DNA of 42,637 nt from Rhodospirillaceae bacterium (GTDB lineage Bacteria > Pseudomonadota > Alphaproteobacteria > Reyranellales > Reyranellaceae): assembly GCA_009772935.1 (NCBI GenBank), contig WOUR01000043.1, positions 1-42,637 of the forward strand, written 5' to 3'. Shown here in pieces: positions 7,666 to 15,866 of the stretch. Under the pieces are notes generated by a model. That model searched no databases, was not told the origin of the DNA, and saw only the letters and a program-made list of their open reading frames with translations. The position numbers were made by a program, and so were the translations under genes. Position 1 is the stretch's first letter. Each line of letters starts with the position of its first letter.

Positions 7666-8328
7666 ATGCGAGCTCTGTTGATCGAGGATGACACAATTCT
7701 TGGCGCGGCCGTGCGCGATCAGATCGCCGCCGAGGGCCACTCGGTGGACTGGGTCACGCGGCTGGATGCGGCGCGGGACCATATCGGCAGCGCTGCCTAC
7801 GATCTTCTTCTGCTGGACCTGATGCTGCCCGATGGCCGGGGCCTTGGCCTGCTGCGCGACCTCCGCGCAAAGGGAAACGTCACACCGGTGATCATCCTGA
7901 CCGCGATGGATCAGCTGTCCGATCGCATAGAAGGTCTCAATGCCGGAGCCGACGACTATCTGGTCAAGCCCTTCGACCTCTCCGAACTGTCGGCCCGGTT
8001 GAATGCCGTGGCGCGTCGCTATGCGGGGAACCCCAACCCTCTGGTCCATATCGGGGACCTCGAGATTGATCTTGCCGCGCGTTCGATCCTTCGAGCGGGA
8101 CGGACCATCGACCTGACGGCTCGCGAATGGGCTCTGTTCGAGGCTTTCGTGCAGCGTCCCGGCCAGATTCTTTCCAGGGCGCAACTGGAGGAGCGGCTGT
8201 ATTCCTTCGGTGCGGAGGTGGAGAGCAACGCCACCGAGGTGCACGTCAGTCGCCTGCGCAAGAAGCTCGGCCATGGCATCGTCGAGACCGTACGCGGGGT
8301 CGGCTACCGGCTGGGACGAGCCGCGTGA
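7666..8328 (+). CDS. OmpR/PhoB-type response regulator of the flavin-transfer cluster
   Basis: The 220-residue protein has a receiver domain (acidic pair 8-9, phospho-acceptor D51 in LLLLDLMLPDG, Lys in LVKPFDL) and a complete winged-helix domain ending in ATEVHVSRLRKKLG and VRGVGYRL, as in QseB and PmrA. Its stop overlaps the kinase start (GTGA), so the two are translationally coupled. It is divergent from the PepSY/DUF2271/reductase/ApbE genes. Three 11-bp-spaced repeats in the region fit the half-site spacing of this family, so I infer it controls both directions. The inducing signal is unknown. Confidence 0.93.
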   Translation: MRALLIEDDTILGAAVRDQIAAEGHSVDWVTRLDAARDHIGSAAYDLLLLDLMLPDGRGLGLLRDLRAKGNVTPVIILTAMDQLSDRIEGLNAGADDYLVKPFDLSELSARLNAVARRYAGNPNPLVHIGDLEIDLAARSILRAGRTIDLTAREWALFEAFVQRPGQILSRAQLEERLYSFGAEVESNATEVHVSRLRKKLGHGIVETVRGVGYRLGRAA

Positions 8329-9716
8329 CGACGCCCCGCAGCCTACAGTGGCGGATTTCGCTGTGGCTGGGGCTTGGCGTCGCGCTGCTGTGGGGCATTG
8401 CCACTGTGGTGACGGCGCAAAGGCTTCGCCACGAGATGAACGAGGTCTTCGACAGCGCCCTCGAGGAGACGGCGCAGCGTCTACTCCCGCTCGCCGTGCT
8501 CGACATCCTGAGCCTCGAACAGGGCGACACGTCCCAGCGTGTCGTTACGCTGCGGGAGCACGACGAGTATTTCACGTACGCGGTACGCGATGCCGGCGGG
8601 GACATACTGCTGCGCTCGCATCGTGCCGACGATTCGGTGTTCCCTCCCTTTTCGAGGATGGGATTCGTCGATACCCCGACCCATAGGGTCTACTTCGACG
8701 CCGCGCTGCAGGGCACGATCACGATCGCCGTGGCCGAGCCGCTCGCGCAACGCCGCAGCGTGGCGAACGGGGCTCTCCTGAACCTCGCCTGGCCGCTGGC
8801 CTTGCTGATCCCCGCCAGCCTTGTCCTCGTCTGGGGCGTCGTTCGCGTCTCGATGGCGCCGATCCGGAACCTGCGAACCGGAATCGAGGCGCGCGGCAGT
8901 GGCGACCTCACCCCCGTTCCAGCCGCTGGCCTGCCGTCCGAGATCGCGCCGATCGCGGATGCCGTGAACCATCTCCTCCTCAGACTGGGCCGTGCCCTGG
9001 ATGCTGAGCGCAGCTTCAACGCCAATTCGGCGCACGAACTGCGCACGCCTGTTGCCGCGGCGCTGGCGCAGACGCAGAGGCTCATCGCCGAGACGAAGGA
9101 TGCCGTTTCGCGGGAGCGGGCGCAGCGGATCGAGACGGCGTTGCAGCGTCTTTCGCGACTGTCGGAGAAGCTGATGCAACTGGCGAGGGCAGAGGGTGGC
9201 AGCCTCCAGGGAAGGGAGACGACCGACATCGCAAACGTCGCGAAGATGGTCGTCGATGAGATGGTGCGGAAGCCGGGTATGATCGAACGAATCATCTTCG
9301 ATGTTCCCGAAACAATGGTGCCGGCTGGAATCGATGCCGATTCCTTCGCGATCGTTTTGCGCAACCTCGTCGAGAACGGTCTCAAGCACGGGGCTTCCGA
9401 CAGGCCGGTCGCGATCGCTCTGTCGGGGGACGGCGTCCTGACCGTTTCCAACGAGGGCCCGCCCATTCCCCCCGAGCTGCTGTCGCGCCTGCTTCAGCCC
9501 TTCGAGCGTGGCGGCACCACCGCCGAGGGTTCCGGTCTCGGCCTTGCCATCGTCAACGCCATTGCCGCTGGAACCGGCGGTCAGTTCGCCCTGACGTCGC
9601 CGTTGCCGGGGCGGCAAAGCGGCTTCCAGGCGAGGTTCACGGCCCCGCCTCCCGGGCCGGAGGGGCGTCGGGGAGGGGTAGATCGCACGGCCAACGGCGT
9701 CCAAGGCGACCTGTAG
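8325..9716 (+). CDS. Membrane sensor histidine kinase, partner of the upstream regulator
   Basis: The 463-residue QseC/PmrB-like kinase has a first span near 11-31, a periplasmic sensor of about 120 residues, a second span near 152-175, then HAMP, the phospho-acceptor H237 in NSAHELRTPVAAAL, the N-box LRNLVENGLKHG and the G-box GSGLGLAIV. The frame is open further upstream inside the regulator gene, but GTG 8325 is chosen because it overlaps the regulator stop by 4 bases and begins just before the first membrane span. The sensor part has no recognisable ligand motif. Its location suggests it monitors a periplasmic redox or metal condition relevant to the flavin operon (inference). Confidence 0.92.
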   Translation: MTTPRSLQWRISLWLGLGVALLWGIATVVTAQRLRHEMNEVFDSALEETAQRLLPLAVLDILSLEQGDTSQRVVTLREHDEYFTYAVRDAGGDILLRSHRADDSVFPPFSRMGFVDTPTHRVYFDAALQGTITIAVAEPLAQRRSVANGALLNLAWPLALLIPASLVLVWGVVRVSMAPIRNLRTGIEARGSGDLTPVPAAGLPSEIAPIADAVNHLLLRLGRALDAERSFNANSAHELRTPVAAALAQTQRLIAETKDAVSRERAQRIETALQRLSRLSEKLMQLARAEGGSLQGRETTDIANVAKMVVDEMVRKPGMIERIIFDVPETMVPAGIDADSFAIVLRNLVENGLKHGASDRPVAIALSGDGVLTVSNEGPPIPPELLSRLLQPFERGGTTAEGSGLGLAIVNAIAAGTGGQFALTSPLPGRQSGFQARFTAPPPGPEGRRGGVDRTANGVQGDL

Positions 9717-9717
9717 A

Positions 9718-9737
9718 AGTTGCGCGCCGCCGCAACT
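9718..9737. terminator. Hairpin just after the kinase gene, possible terminator
   Basis: AGTTGCG and CGCAACT form perfect 7-bp arms around a 6-base GC loop, starting two bases after the kinase stop codon. There is no T-run, so it is only a weak candidate for an intrinsic terminator. Confidence 0.35.
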
Positions 9738-9793
9738 CGCCGTCCGGCCGGTGCGTTGGCCGCTCCGTCGCAACCATCAGACAGGAGCGCTCG

Positions 9794-10288
9794 ATGCCCA
9801 CCCCCAAGGAAATCGAAGACAAGTTCTGGTCGGCGCTGAAGTCCGACATGACAATGATGCTGGGCCTCGACGGCGTGGAAGACGGCCACGCGCGCCCGAT
9901 GACGGCGCAGCTCGACGGCGAGCGTGGGCCGATCTGGTTCTTCACCAGCCGCGACAATGCCATCGTCCAGAAGCTCGATGCCGCAGAGGGCAATCGCGCC
10001 ATCGCCACCTTCACCTCGAAGGGGCACGACCTGTTCGCGACGGTCCATGGCGGGCTCACGCTCGACAACGATCCGGCGACGATCGACCGGCTGTGGAACC
10101 GCTACGTTGCGGCCTGGTACGAGGGGGGCAAGACCGATCCGAAGCTGGCGCTGCTTCGGCTCGATCCGGAGAAGGCCGAGATCTGGCTGGACGCGTCGAG
10201 CATCGTCGCCGGTATCAAGATGCTGCTCGGCGTCGATCCGAAGCAGGACTACAAGGACAAGGTGGCCACTGTGAGCCTGGGGCGCTGA
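9794..10288 (+). CDS. Pyridoxamine-phosphate-oxidase-fold protein, general stress type
   Basis: The 164-residue protein matches the split-barrel flavin-binding family annotated as general stress protein 26 or PNPOx-like. Recognisable stretches are MTMMLGL, HARPMTAQLD, PIWFFTSRDN, the Tyr/Trp-rich YVAAWYEGG and the late AEIWLDASS. These proteins usually bind FMN, F420 or heme, and most have no proven substrate. A CAGGAG site lies just upstream of the ATG. The next gene starts one base after its stop, so the two are co-transcribed. Confidence 0.85.
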   Translation: MPTPKEIEDKFWSALKSDMTMMLGLDGVEDGHARPMTAQLDGERGPIWFFTSRDNAIVQKLDAAEGNRAIATFTSKGHDLFATVHGGLTLDNDPATIDRLWNRYVAAWYEGGKTDPKLALLRLDPEKAEIWLDASSIVAGIKMLLGVDPKQDYKDKVATVSLGR

Positions 10289-10289
10289 G

Positions 10290-10742
10290 ATGCCCACCAC
10301 CATCGACCGCGTCCCCCTGAACACGACCCAGGCCGTCAACGGTCGCATAGAACGGGCGACCGGTGAACGCGTGCGCCGGTGCGTCGGCAATCCCCTGATG
10401 ATCGAGCGGCGGCTGCGCGAGCTCGATCGGGAATGGGACATCGAGCGCGTGCTGGAGGCCAACGCATCGGTGGTGGCGTTTCTCGGCCTCGCGCTGGGAG
10501 CCGCCGTCAACCGCCGCTGGTTGTTCCTTCCTGCGGCCGTGACCGCGTTTCTTTTCCAGCACGCCGTGCAGGGTTGGTGTCCGCCGTTGCCGATCCTGCG
10601 CCGGCTGGGGGTGCGCACGTCGCGGGAAATCGAGATCGAGCGGGTCGCGCTCAAGATGCTGCGCGGCGATTTCGACGGGAAGCCCGCGCCATCCGGCGGT
10701 CGCCGCCGGTCGGACGATGCCATCCGGATCGCCCGCGCCTGA
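10290..10742 (+). CDS. DUF2892-type small membrane protein
   Basis: Of 150 residues, the N-terminal 50 are charged and probably cytosolic. Two close membrane helices follow (about 60-73 and 76-94), then the characteristic HAVQGWCPPLPILRRLGVRT stretch of DUF2892 proteins and a basic tail. Related domains occur alone or fused to rhodaneses. The conserved Cys in GWCPP is present; no activity is known. Translation is probably coupled to the preceding stress-type gene. Confidence 0.8.
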   Translation: MPTTIDRVPLNTTQAVNGRIERATGERVRRCVGNPLMIERRLRELDREWDIERVLEANASVVAFLGLALGAAVNRRWLFLPAAVTAFLFQHAVQGWCPPLPILRRLGVRTSREIEIERVALKMLRGDFDGKPAPSGGRRRSDDAIRIARA

Positions 10743-10766
10743 CGGCGTGGAGGATCGTCCCGCCGA

Positions 10767-13700
10767 TCAGTCTCCCGCTGCCGCCACGCCCTCCGGCGGG
10801 GCGGTCGGCGTCTGCGTCGGCTTCTTCTTCGCCTTGCCGCGCTCCTCGAAGCGCTGAAGGACCGTGAAGAACGAGGGCACGAACAGCACGGCCAGGCAGG
10901 TCGAGGCGATCATGCCGCTGAACACGCAGAGGCCCAGCGAAATGCGCGAATTCGCGCCCGCGCCCGTTGCCGTCACCAGGGGCACCACGCCCAGGATGAA
11001 GGCGAAGGAGGTCATCAGAATCGGCCGGAATCGCGTGCGGGCCGCCTCGATGGCCGACTCCATGATGTCGATGCCCTCGGCCCGCCGTTCGCGCGCCACT
11101 TCCACGATCAGGATGGCGTTCTTGGCGCCCAGCGCGATCAGCAGCATCAGGCCGATCTGGGTGTAGATGTTGTTGGCCAGCCCGACCGCGTTGAGCGCGA
11201 TCGCGGGGCCGCTGAGCGCCAGCGGCACGGCGAGGATGACGCCAAGCGGTGCGATCCAGCTCTCGTACTGCCCGGCGAGGCAGAGATAGACCAGCAGGAT
11301 GGCCAGCGCGAAGACGTACATCAACTGGTTGCCGACGATGTTCTCCTGGTACGCCATGCCGGTCCATTCGTAGCCGGTACCGGGCGGCAGGATCGCCTTG
11401 GCGATCTGGTCCATCAGATCGATGCCCTCGCCCGAGCTGAAGCCGGCCGCGGGCGAGCCCACGATCGCAGCGGACGGGTAGAGGTTGTAAAGGCTGATCA
11501 GCGGCGGGCCGAGCGCCGGCTTGAGCTCGGCGATCGCGCCGATCGGCACCATCTGGCCATCGAGGTTCTTCACCTGCAGCCTCAGTATGTCCTCCGGCCG
11601 CGTGCGGTACTGCGAGTCGGCCTGGATGTAGACCTGCAGGCTGAGGCCGAACTTGTTGAAACGGTTCACGAAGGCCGAGCCCATGTAGCTCGACAGGGTC
11701 GTGAAGACGTCGCCGACCGGGACACGAAGGGACTCGGCCTTCACCCGGTCGACCTCGACACGGACGTGCGGCGCGCCGGCACGGAACGAGGTGACGAGGT
11801 TCGAGAGCGCCGACTGGGTGCTGGCGTTCCGGATCATCGTATCGGTGATGGCCTGCAGCTTGGTGTAGTCGAAGCTGCCGTCCTTCTGCTCGATCTGCAT
11901 CTGGAAGCCGCCGGCATTGCCGATACCCTGGATGGCGGGCGGCACGATGACGAAGGCGCGGCCGTCCTGCAGGACCTTCAGCTTCTCCATCAGGCCGAGG
12001 ACGATCGAGCGCAGGTCCTGTCCTTCGGCCTTCAGGCGGACGTCCCAGTCCTTGAGGATGACATAGGACACGGCGGCGTTCGCGAGCGAGGAGTTGCTGT
12101 CGAGCACCGAAAGGCCGCCCAGCGCGACGACGTTCTCGACGCCGGGCGCCGCCATGGCGATCTCGGCGACCTGCTTGAGCGTGGCGCCGGTGCGCTCCAG
12201 CGAGGCGCCGTCCGGCAACTGGACGCCGATCATCAGGTAGCCCTGGTCCTCGTTGGGAATGAATGCCGTCGGCAGTCGGGCGACGCCCCAGCCGCCGATG
12301 CCGGCCGCGACCAGTGCCAGCAGCACCATCAGCCCGGCCCGGTGGACCATGAAGCCGACCAGGCTCGCATAGGCGTCCTCGAGCTTGCCGTAGACCTTGT
12401 TGAAGCCGCGGAAGAAGACGTTGCGCTTCTCCGGCGGCGTCGCCGGGCGCAGCCACATCGCGCACTGGGTGGGCTTCAGGGTGGCGGCATTGATGGCGCT
12501 GATCAGCGCCGTGGCGGCGATCACCAGCGCGAACTGCGCGAACATCTGGCCGGTGAGACCGGGCAGGAAGGCGGCCGGCAGGAACACCGACATCAGCACC
12601 AGGGTGATGCCGATGACAGGTCCGAACAGCTCGTCCATGGCCTTGATCGACGCGTCGTGCGGCGTCATCCCGCGCTCGATATGGTGCGCCACGCCCTCGA
12701 CGATCACGATCGCATCGTCGACCACGATGCCGATGGCCAGCACGATGCCGAACATGGTCGTGGTGTTGATGGTGAAGCCGAGCGCGGCCATCGCGGCGAA
12801 GGCGCCGATGATCGTGACGGGGATCGTGGTGGCGGGCACCAGCATCGCGCGCCAGTCCTGCAGGAAGATCACGATCACGATCAGGACCAGGATACCGGCC
12901 TCGATCAGGGTCATGAAGACTTCGTGGATCGACGCCGTCACGAAGCGCGTGGTGTCGAATGGCACCGAGTAGGCGAGGCCGGGCGGGAAGGCCTTGGACA
13001 GCTCCGCCATCTTGGCCTTCACCGCCTTGGCGACATCGAGCGCATTGGCGTCGGGCAGCTGGTAGATCGCGAGGCCCGAATTGGGCTTGCCGTTGATGTG
13101 CGAGGTCGTGGAGTAGGTCTGGGCGCCCAGTTCGACGCGGGCGATGTCGCGCACCCGCACGATCCGGCCGCCGTTGCCCTGCTCGGCCTTGACGATGATG
13201 TTGCCGAATTCCTCGGGCGTGCTGAGGCGGCCGACGACGTCGATCGTGTACTGGAAATCCAGCCCCTTCGGCGCCGGGGGCTGGCCGACCTGGCCGGCCG
13301 TCACGTCCTGGCTCTGCTGCTGGATGACCTTGCTCACGTCGGACGGGGTGAGACCGAACGTGTAGAGCTTCTCCGGGTCGAGCCAGACGCGCATCGAATA
13401 CTGGCCGACGCCCAGCACGTTTACGTTGCCGACGCCGGGCAGACGCGCGAGCTCGTTGACGAGATTGATGGTGGCGTAGTTGCTGAGGTAAAGGCTGTCG
13501 TACCGATTGTCCGGGGAGGTCAGCGAAACGATCTGCAGGATCGACGTCGACTTCTTCTGCACCACCAGGCCCTGCGCCTGCACCGGCATGGGCAGCGACG
13601 CGAGCGCCGCACTGACCTGATTCTGCACCAGCACCTGCGCGAAATCGAGATCGGTGCCGATCTCGAAGGTCACTGTCAGCGTGTAGGTGCCTGAGTCCGT

Positions 13701-13949
13701 GCTGTAGGACTGCATGTAGATCATCTTCTCGACGCCGTTGACCTGCAGCTCGACGGGCAGGGCGACATCGTTGACGACGACCGCGGCGCTGGCGCCCGGG
13801 TAGGTCGTGGTGACCTGGACCGTGGGCGGCACGACGTTGGGATATTGCGCGACCGGCAGGGTCGCCAGCGCCACACCGCCGATCAGCACGATGATGATGG
13901 CGAGGACGTTGGCCAGAACCGGCCGGTTGATGAAGAAGGCGGAGATCAT
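10767..13949 (-). CDS. RND-family multidrug efflux permease (AcrB/MexF type)
   Basis: This inner-membrane proton-driven exporter has 1060 residues, the normal size for HAE1 pumps. It opens with FFINRPVLANVLAIII and has the duplicated 12-helix and periplasmic-loop layout. The proton-relay pair is D411-D412 in GIVVDDAIVIVEG, and the matching Lys is in the later ALGAKNAILIVE. The start is ATG 13949, the first Met before the conserved opening; an upstream in-frame extension is Pro/Arg-rich and not family-like. It lies 19 bases after the adaptor gene. No outer-membrane channel gene or local TetR/LysR regulator is present. The pattern is nearest to the MexEF/OqxAB branch, by eye only. Confidence 0.95.
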   Translation of the reverse strand: MISAFFINRPVLANVLAIIIVLIGGVALATLPVAQYPNVVPPTVQVTTTYPGASAAVVVNDVALPVELQVNGVEKMIYMQSYSTDSGTYTLTVTFEIGTDLDFAQVLVQNQVSAALASLPMPVQAQGLVVQKKSTSILQIVSLTSPDNRYDSLYLSNYATINLVNELARLPGVGNVNVLGVGQYSMRVWLDPEKLYTFGLTPSDVSKVIQQQSQDVTAGQVGQPPAPKGLDFQYTIDVVGRLSTPEEFGNIIVKAEQGNGGRIVRVRDIARVELGAQTYSTTSHINGKPNSGLAIYQLPDANALDVAKAVKAKMAELSKAFPPGLAYSVPFDTTRFVTASIHEVFMTLIEAGILVLIVIVIFLQDWRAMLVPATTIPVTIIGAFAAMAALGFTINTTTMFGIVLAIGIVVDDAIVIVEGVAHHIERGMTPHDASIKAMDELFGPVIGITLVLMSVFLPAAFLPGLTGQMFAQFALVIAATALISAINAATLKPTQCAMWLRPATPPEKRNVFFRGFNKVYGKLEDAYASLVGFMVHRAGLMVLLALVAAGIGGWGVARLPTAFIPNEDQGYLMIGVQLPDGASLERTGATLKQVAEIAMAAPGVENVVALGGLSVLDSNSSLANAAVSYVILKDWDVRLKAEGQDLRSIVLGLMEKLKVLQDGRAFVIVPPAIQGIGNAGGFQMQIEQKDGSFDYTKLQAITDTMIRNASTQSALSNLVTSFRAGAPHVRVEVDRVKAESLRVPVGDVFTTLSSYMGSAFVNRFNKFGLSLQVYIQADSQYRTRPEDILRLQVKNLDGQMVPIGAIAELKPALGPPLISLYNLYPSAAIVGSPAAGFSSGEGIDLMDQIAKAILPPGTGYEWTGMAYQENIVGNQLMYVFALAILLVYLCLAGQYESWIAPLGVILAVPLALSGPAIALNAVGLANNIYTQIGLMLLIALGAKNAILIVEVARERRAEGIDIMESAIEAARTRFRPILMTSFAFILGVVPLVTATGAGANSRISLGLCVFSGMIASTCLAVLFVPSFFTVLQRFEERGKAKKKPTQTPTAPPEGVAAAGD

Positions 13950-13968
13950 GGCGGCGTTCCCCGGCCGG

Positions 13969-15195
13969 TCACTTGGGCGCGGCGGGGGGTGCGGCGGGCG
14001 TGCCGTCGGTCGCAACGGGAATTGTCGTCACCTTGGGAACCACCTTGGCGCCCGGAATCGCGGCGCCGTTGGTGCTGAGCACGACCCGATCGTCCGGCTT
14101 CAGGCCCGTCGTGATCACGCGCAGGCCGTTGGCGAGGAGCTGGCCGGTGGTGATCCGGGTCTGGACCACGACATTGTCCTTGTCGACCGTCATCAGGTAT
14201 TTGCCGGCCTGGTCCTCCGCGATCACGCGGTTGGGTACGAGCAGCGAGGCCGCGGCGTTCAGCCCCTTCGGCACCTTTACCCGTACGAAGAAACCGGGAA
14301 TCAGGATCCGGTCCGGATTGTTGAACAGGCCACGGACGAGGATCGTGCCGGTGGTCGCGTCGAGTTCCGGAGACACGTAGTTGAGGAAGCCCTTGTGAGG
14401 GAAGCCCTCCTCGTTCATCAGGCCGATCTCGACCGGCACCTTGCTCAGTTCCTCGACGTCGACGCGCCGGTTCTTCAGATTCTGGCGAATCTCCAGAATG
14501 TCCTGCTCGCTCATGTTGAACGTGACGTAGATCGGGTCGAGCTGGACGATCGTCGCGAGCTTGGTGGCCGTGGTGGCGCCGACCAGTTCGCCGACCGAGA
14601 CGAGATGCTTGCTGACGATGCCGTCGAACGGCGCGAGGACCGTGGTGTAGCCCAGGTTCGTCTGGGCGACCGTGAGGTTGCCCTCGGCATTCTCGACATT
14701 GGCCCGCGCATTGTCGCGCTTGGCCTTGGCCGTGTCGTAGGTGGCCTGCGCCGAGACGTTCTGGCGGAGCAGGGTCTCCTGGCGGGTGAACTCGGCCTCG
14801 GCCTGGGCCAGCGAGGCCTTGGCGCCGTCGAGCTGGGCCTCGGCTTCCTTGACCTTGGCCTTGTACATCGTCTGCTCGATGCCGAAGAGCTTGTCGTCCT
14901 TCTTCTTCACGGAGCCGTCGACATAGTCCTGCGAGACCAGGAAACCCTCGACGCGGGCGACGAGATCGACGGTCGCGAAGGCCACCGTATTGCCGGTGAG
15001 AACCTCGAAAGGCGCCACGTCCTGCTTGACGGGTACGCCGATGCTGACCTCGGCGGGGGGCGGGGGCTGGAACTTGTTTTCCTGCTTGCAGCCGGCCAGC
15101 AGCGTGGTCAGGGCCATCGCAGCAAGGAACGGGGTGAGCCTCCGAAGTGGTCTCGGAACTGCAAGAACTACGGCTTCATCGTTACGATTCGACAT
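13969..15195 (-). CDS. RND efflux periplasmic adaptor lipoprotein
   Basis: The 408-residue protein links the inner-membrane pump to an outer-membrane channel. The signal sequence ends in the lipobox LLAGC (C36), predicting lipid anchoring. A lipoyl-like half-motif, a long helical hairpin rich in Ala/Glu/Gln (about residues 90-165), the second lipoyl half (NLGYTTVLAPFDGIVS) and beta-barrel domains follow. A much longer open frame exists upstream, but ATG 15195 gives the signal peptide and is preferred. The gene precedes the pump permease; a 77-base gap separates it from the DUF938 gene, so it may have its own promoter. Confidence 0.93.
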   Translation of the reverse strand: MSNRNDEAVVLAVPRPLRRLTPFLAAMALTTLLAGCKQENKFQPPPPAEVSIGVPVKQDVAPFEVLTGNTVAFATVDLVARVEGFLVSQDYVDGSVKKKDDKLFGIEQTMYKAKVKEAEAQLDGAKASLAQAEAEFTRQETLLRQNVSAQATYDTAKAKRDNARANVENAEGNLTVAQTNLGYTTVLAPFDGIVSKHLVSVGELVGATTATKLATIVQLDPIYVTFNMSEQDILEIRQNLKNRRVDVEELSKVPVEIGLMNEEGFPHKGFLNYVSPELDATTGTILVRGLFNNPDRILIPGFFVRVKVPKGLNAAASLLVPNRVIAEDQAGKYLMTVDKDNVVVQTRITTGQLLANGLRVITTGLKPDDRVVLSTNGAAIPGAKVVPKVTTIPVATDGTPAAPPAAPK

Positions 15196-15272
15196 ATTTC
15201 CGACGATGCTCCCCCGCGAGGCCGGTTCCAGCGTTAGCGCATCCCCTGCGCGATTGCCACCGCCCAGCGGCT

Positions 15273-15866
15273 TCACAGCCGCTTGAACACGAGCGACAGA
15301 TTGTTCGCCGGCATATCGACGATGTCGGGCGCGGAAAAGCCTTGCGCGTCGGCCAGGTCGAGGACGGCCTCGAGGTCGCGCACGCCCCATGCGGGATTTC
15401 GCCGCTTGAGGTCGGCGTCGAAGGCTTCGTTGCTGGGGGCGGTGTGCCGGCCGCCGCGTCGGTACGGGCCGTAGGTGAACAGCAGGCCGCCGCGCGGCAG
15501 CAGTCGGGCCGCCCCGGTCACCAGCCCGACGGCGGCCTCCCAGGGCGCGATGTGGATCATGTTGCAGCAGAGCACCGCATCTGCCTGTTCGACGGGCCAT
15601 TCCGTCCGGGTGACGTCGATCTCCAGCGCCGGACGCACATTGTCCAGGCCCAGGGTTCGCACCCAGTCGTCGATGCTGGCGCGGGCATCGGCATCGGGGT
15701 CGCTGGGCTGGAAGGTGAGCCCGGGCCGGGCGGCGGCATAGTGCACGACATGTTCGCCGGTGCCGCTGGCGATCTCCAGCACGAGCCCCGTCGTGGGCAG
15801 GCGGGGCTGCAGCACATCGAGGATGGGTTGCCGGTTGCGGGCCGCTGCCGGTGCTTCGCGTCTCAT
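15273..15866 (-). CDS. DUF938 SAM-dependent methyltransferase-like protein
   Basis: The 197-residue protein has a Rossmann methyltransferase core. Motif I is VLEIASGTGEH (about residues 29-39), an acidic end of strand 2 is in FQPSDPDAD, and CCNMIHIAPWEA plus GLLFTYGPYR are typical of DUF938. The substrate is unknown. Its ATG overlaps the stop of the molybdopterin subunit (ATGA), so the two are translationally coupled, although no chemical link between them is evident. Confidence 0.87.
   Translation of the reverse strand: MRREAPAAARNRQPILDVLQPRLPTTGLVLEIASGTGEHVVHYAAARPGLTFQPSDPDADARASIDDWVRTLGLDNVRPALEIDVTRTEWPVEQADAVLCCNMIHIAPWEAAVGLVTGAARLLPRGGLLFTYGPYRRGGRHTAPSNEAFDADLKRRNPAWGVRDLEAVLDLADAQGFSAPDIVDMPANNLSLVFKRL

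Noticed and set aside
8127..8324. A 66-residue N-terminal extension of the sensor kinase
   Set aside because: It lies inside the regulator gene in another frame, is not hydrophobic or domain-like, and a GTG overlapping the regulator stop gives a normal kinase start.
11766..13694. A 642-codon plus-strand frame opposite the RND permease
   Set aside because: Its product is a His/Asp/Arg-rich low-complexity sequence, the usual shadow of a GC-rich gene; the minus strand encodes an unmistakable RND pump.
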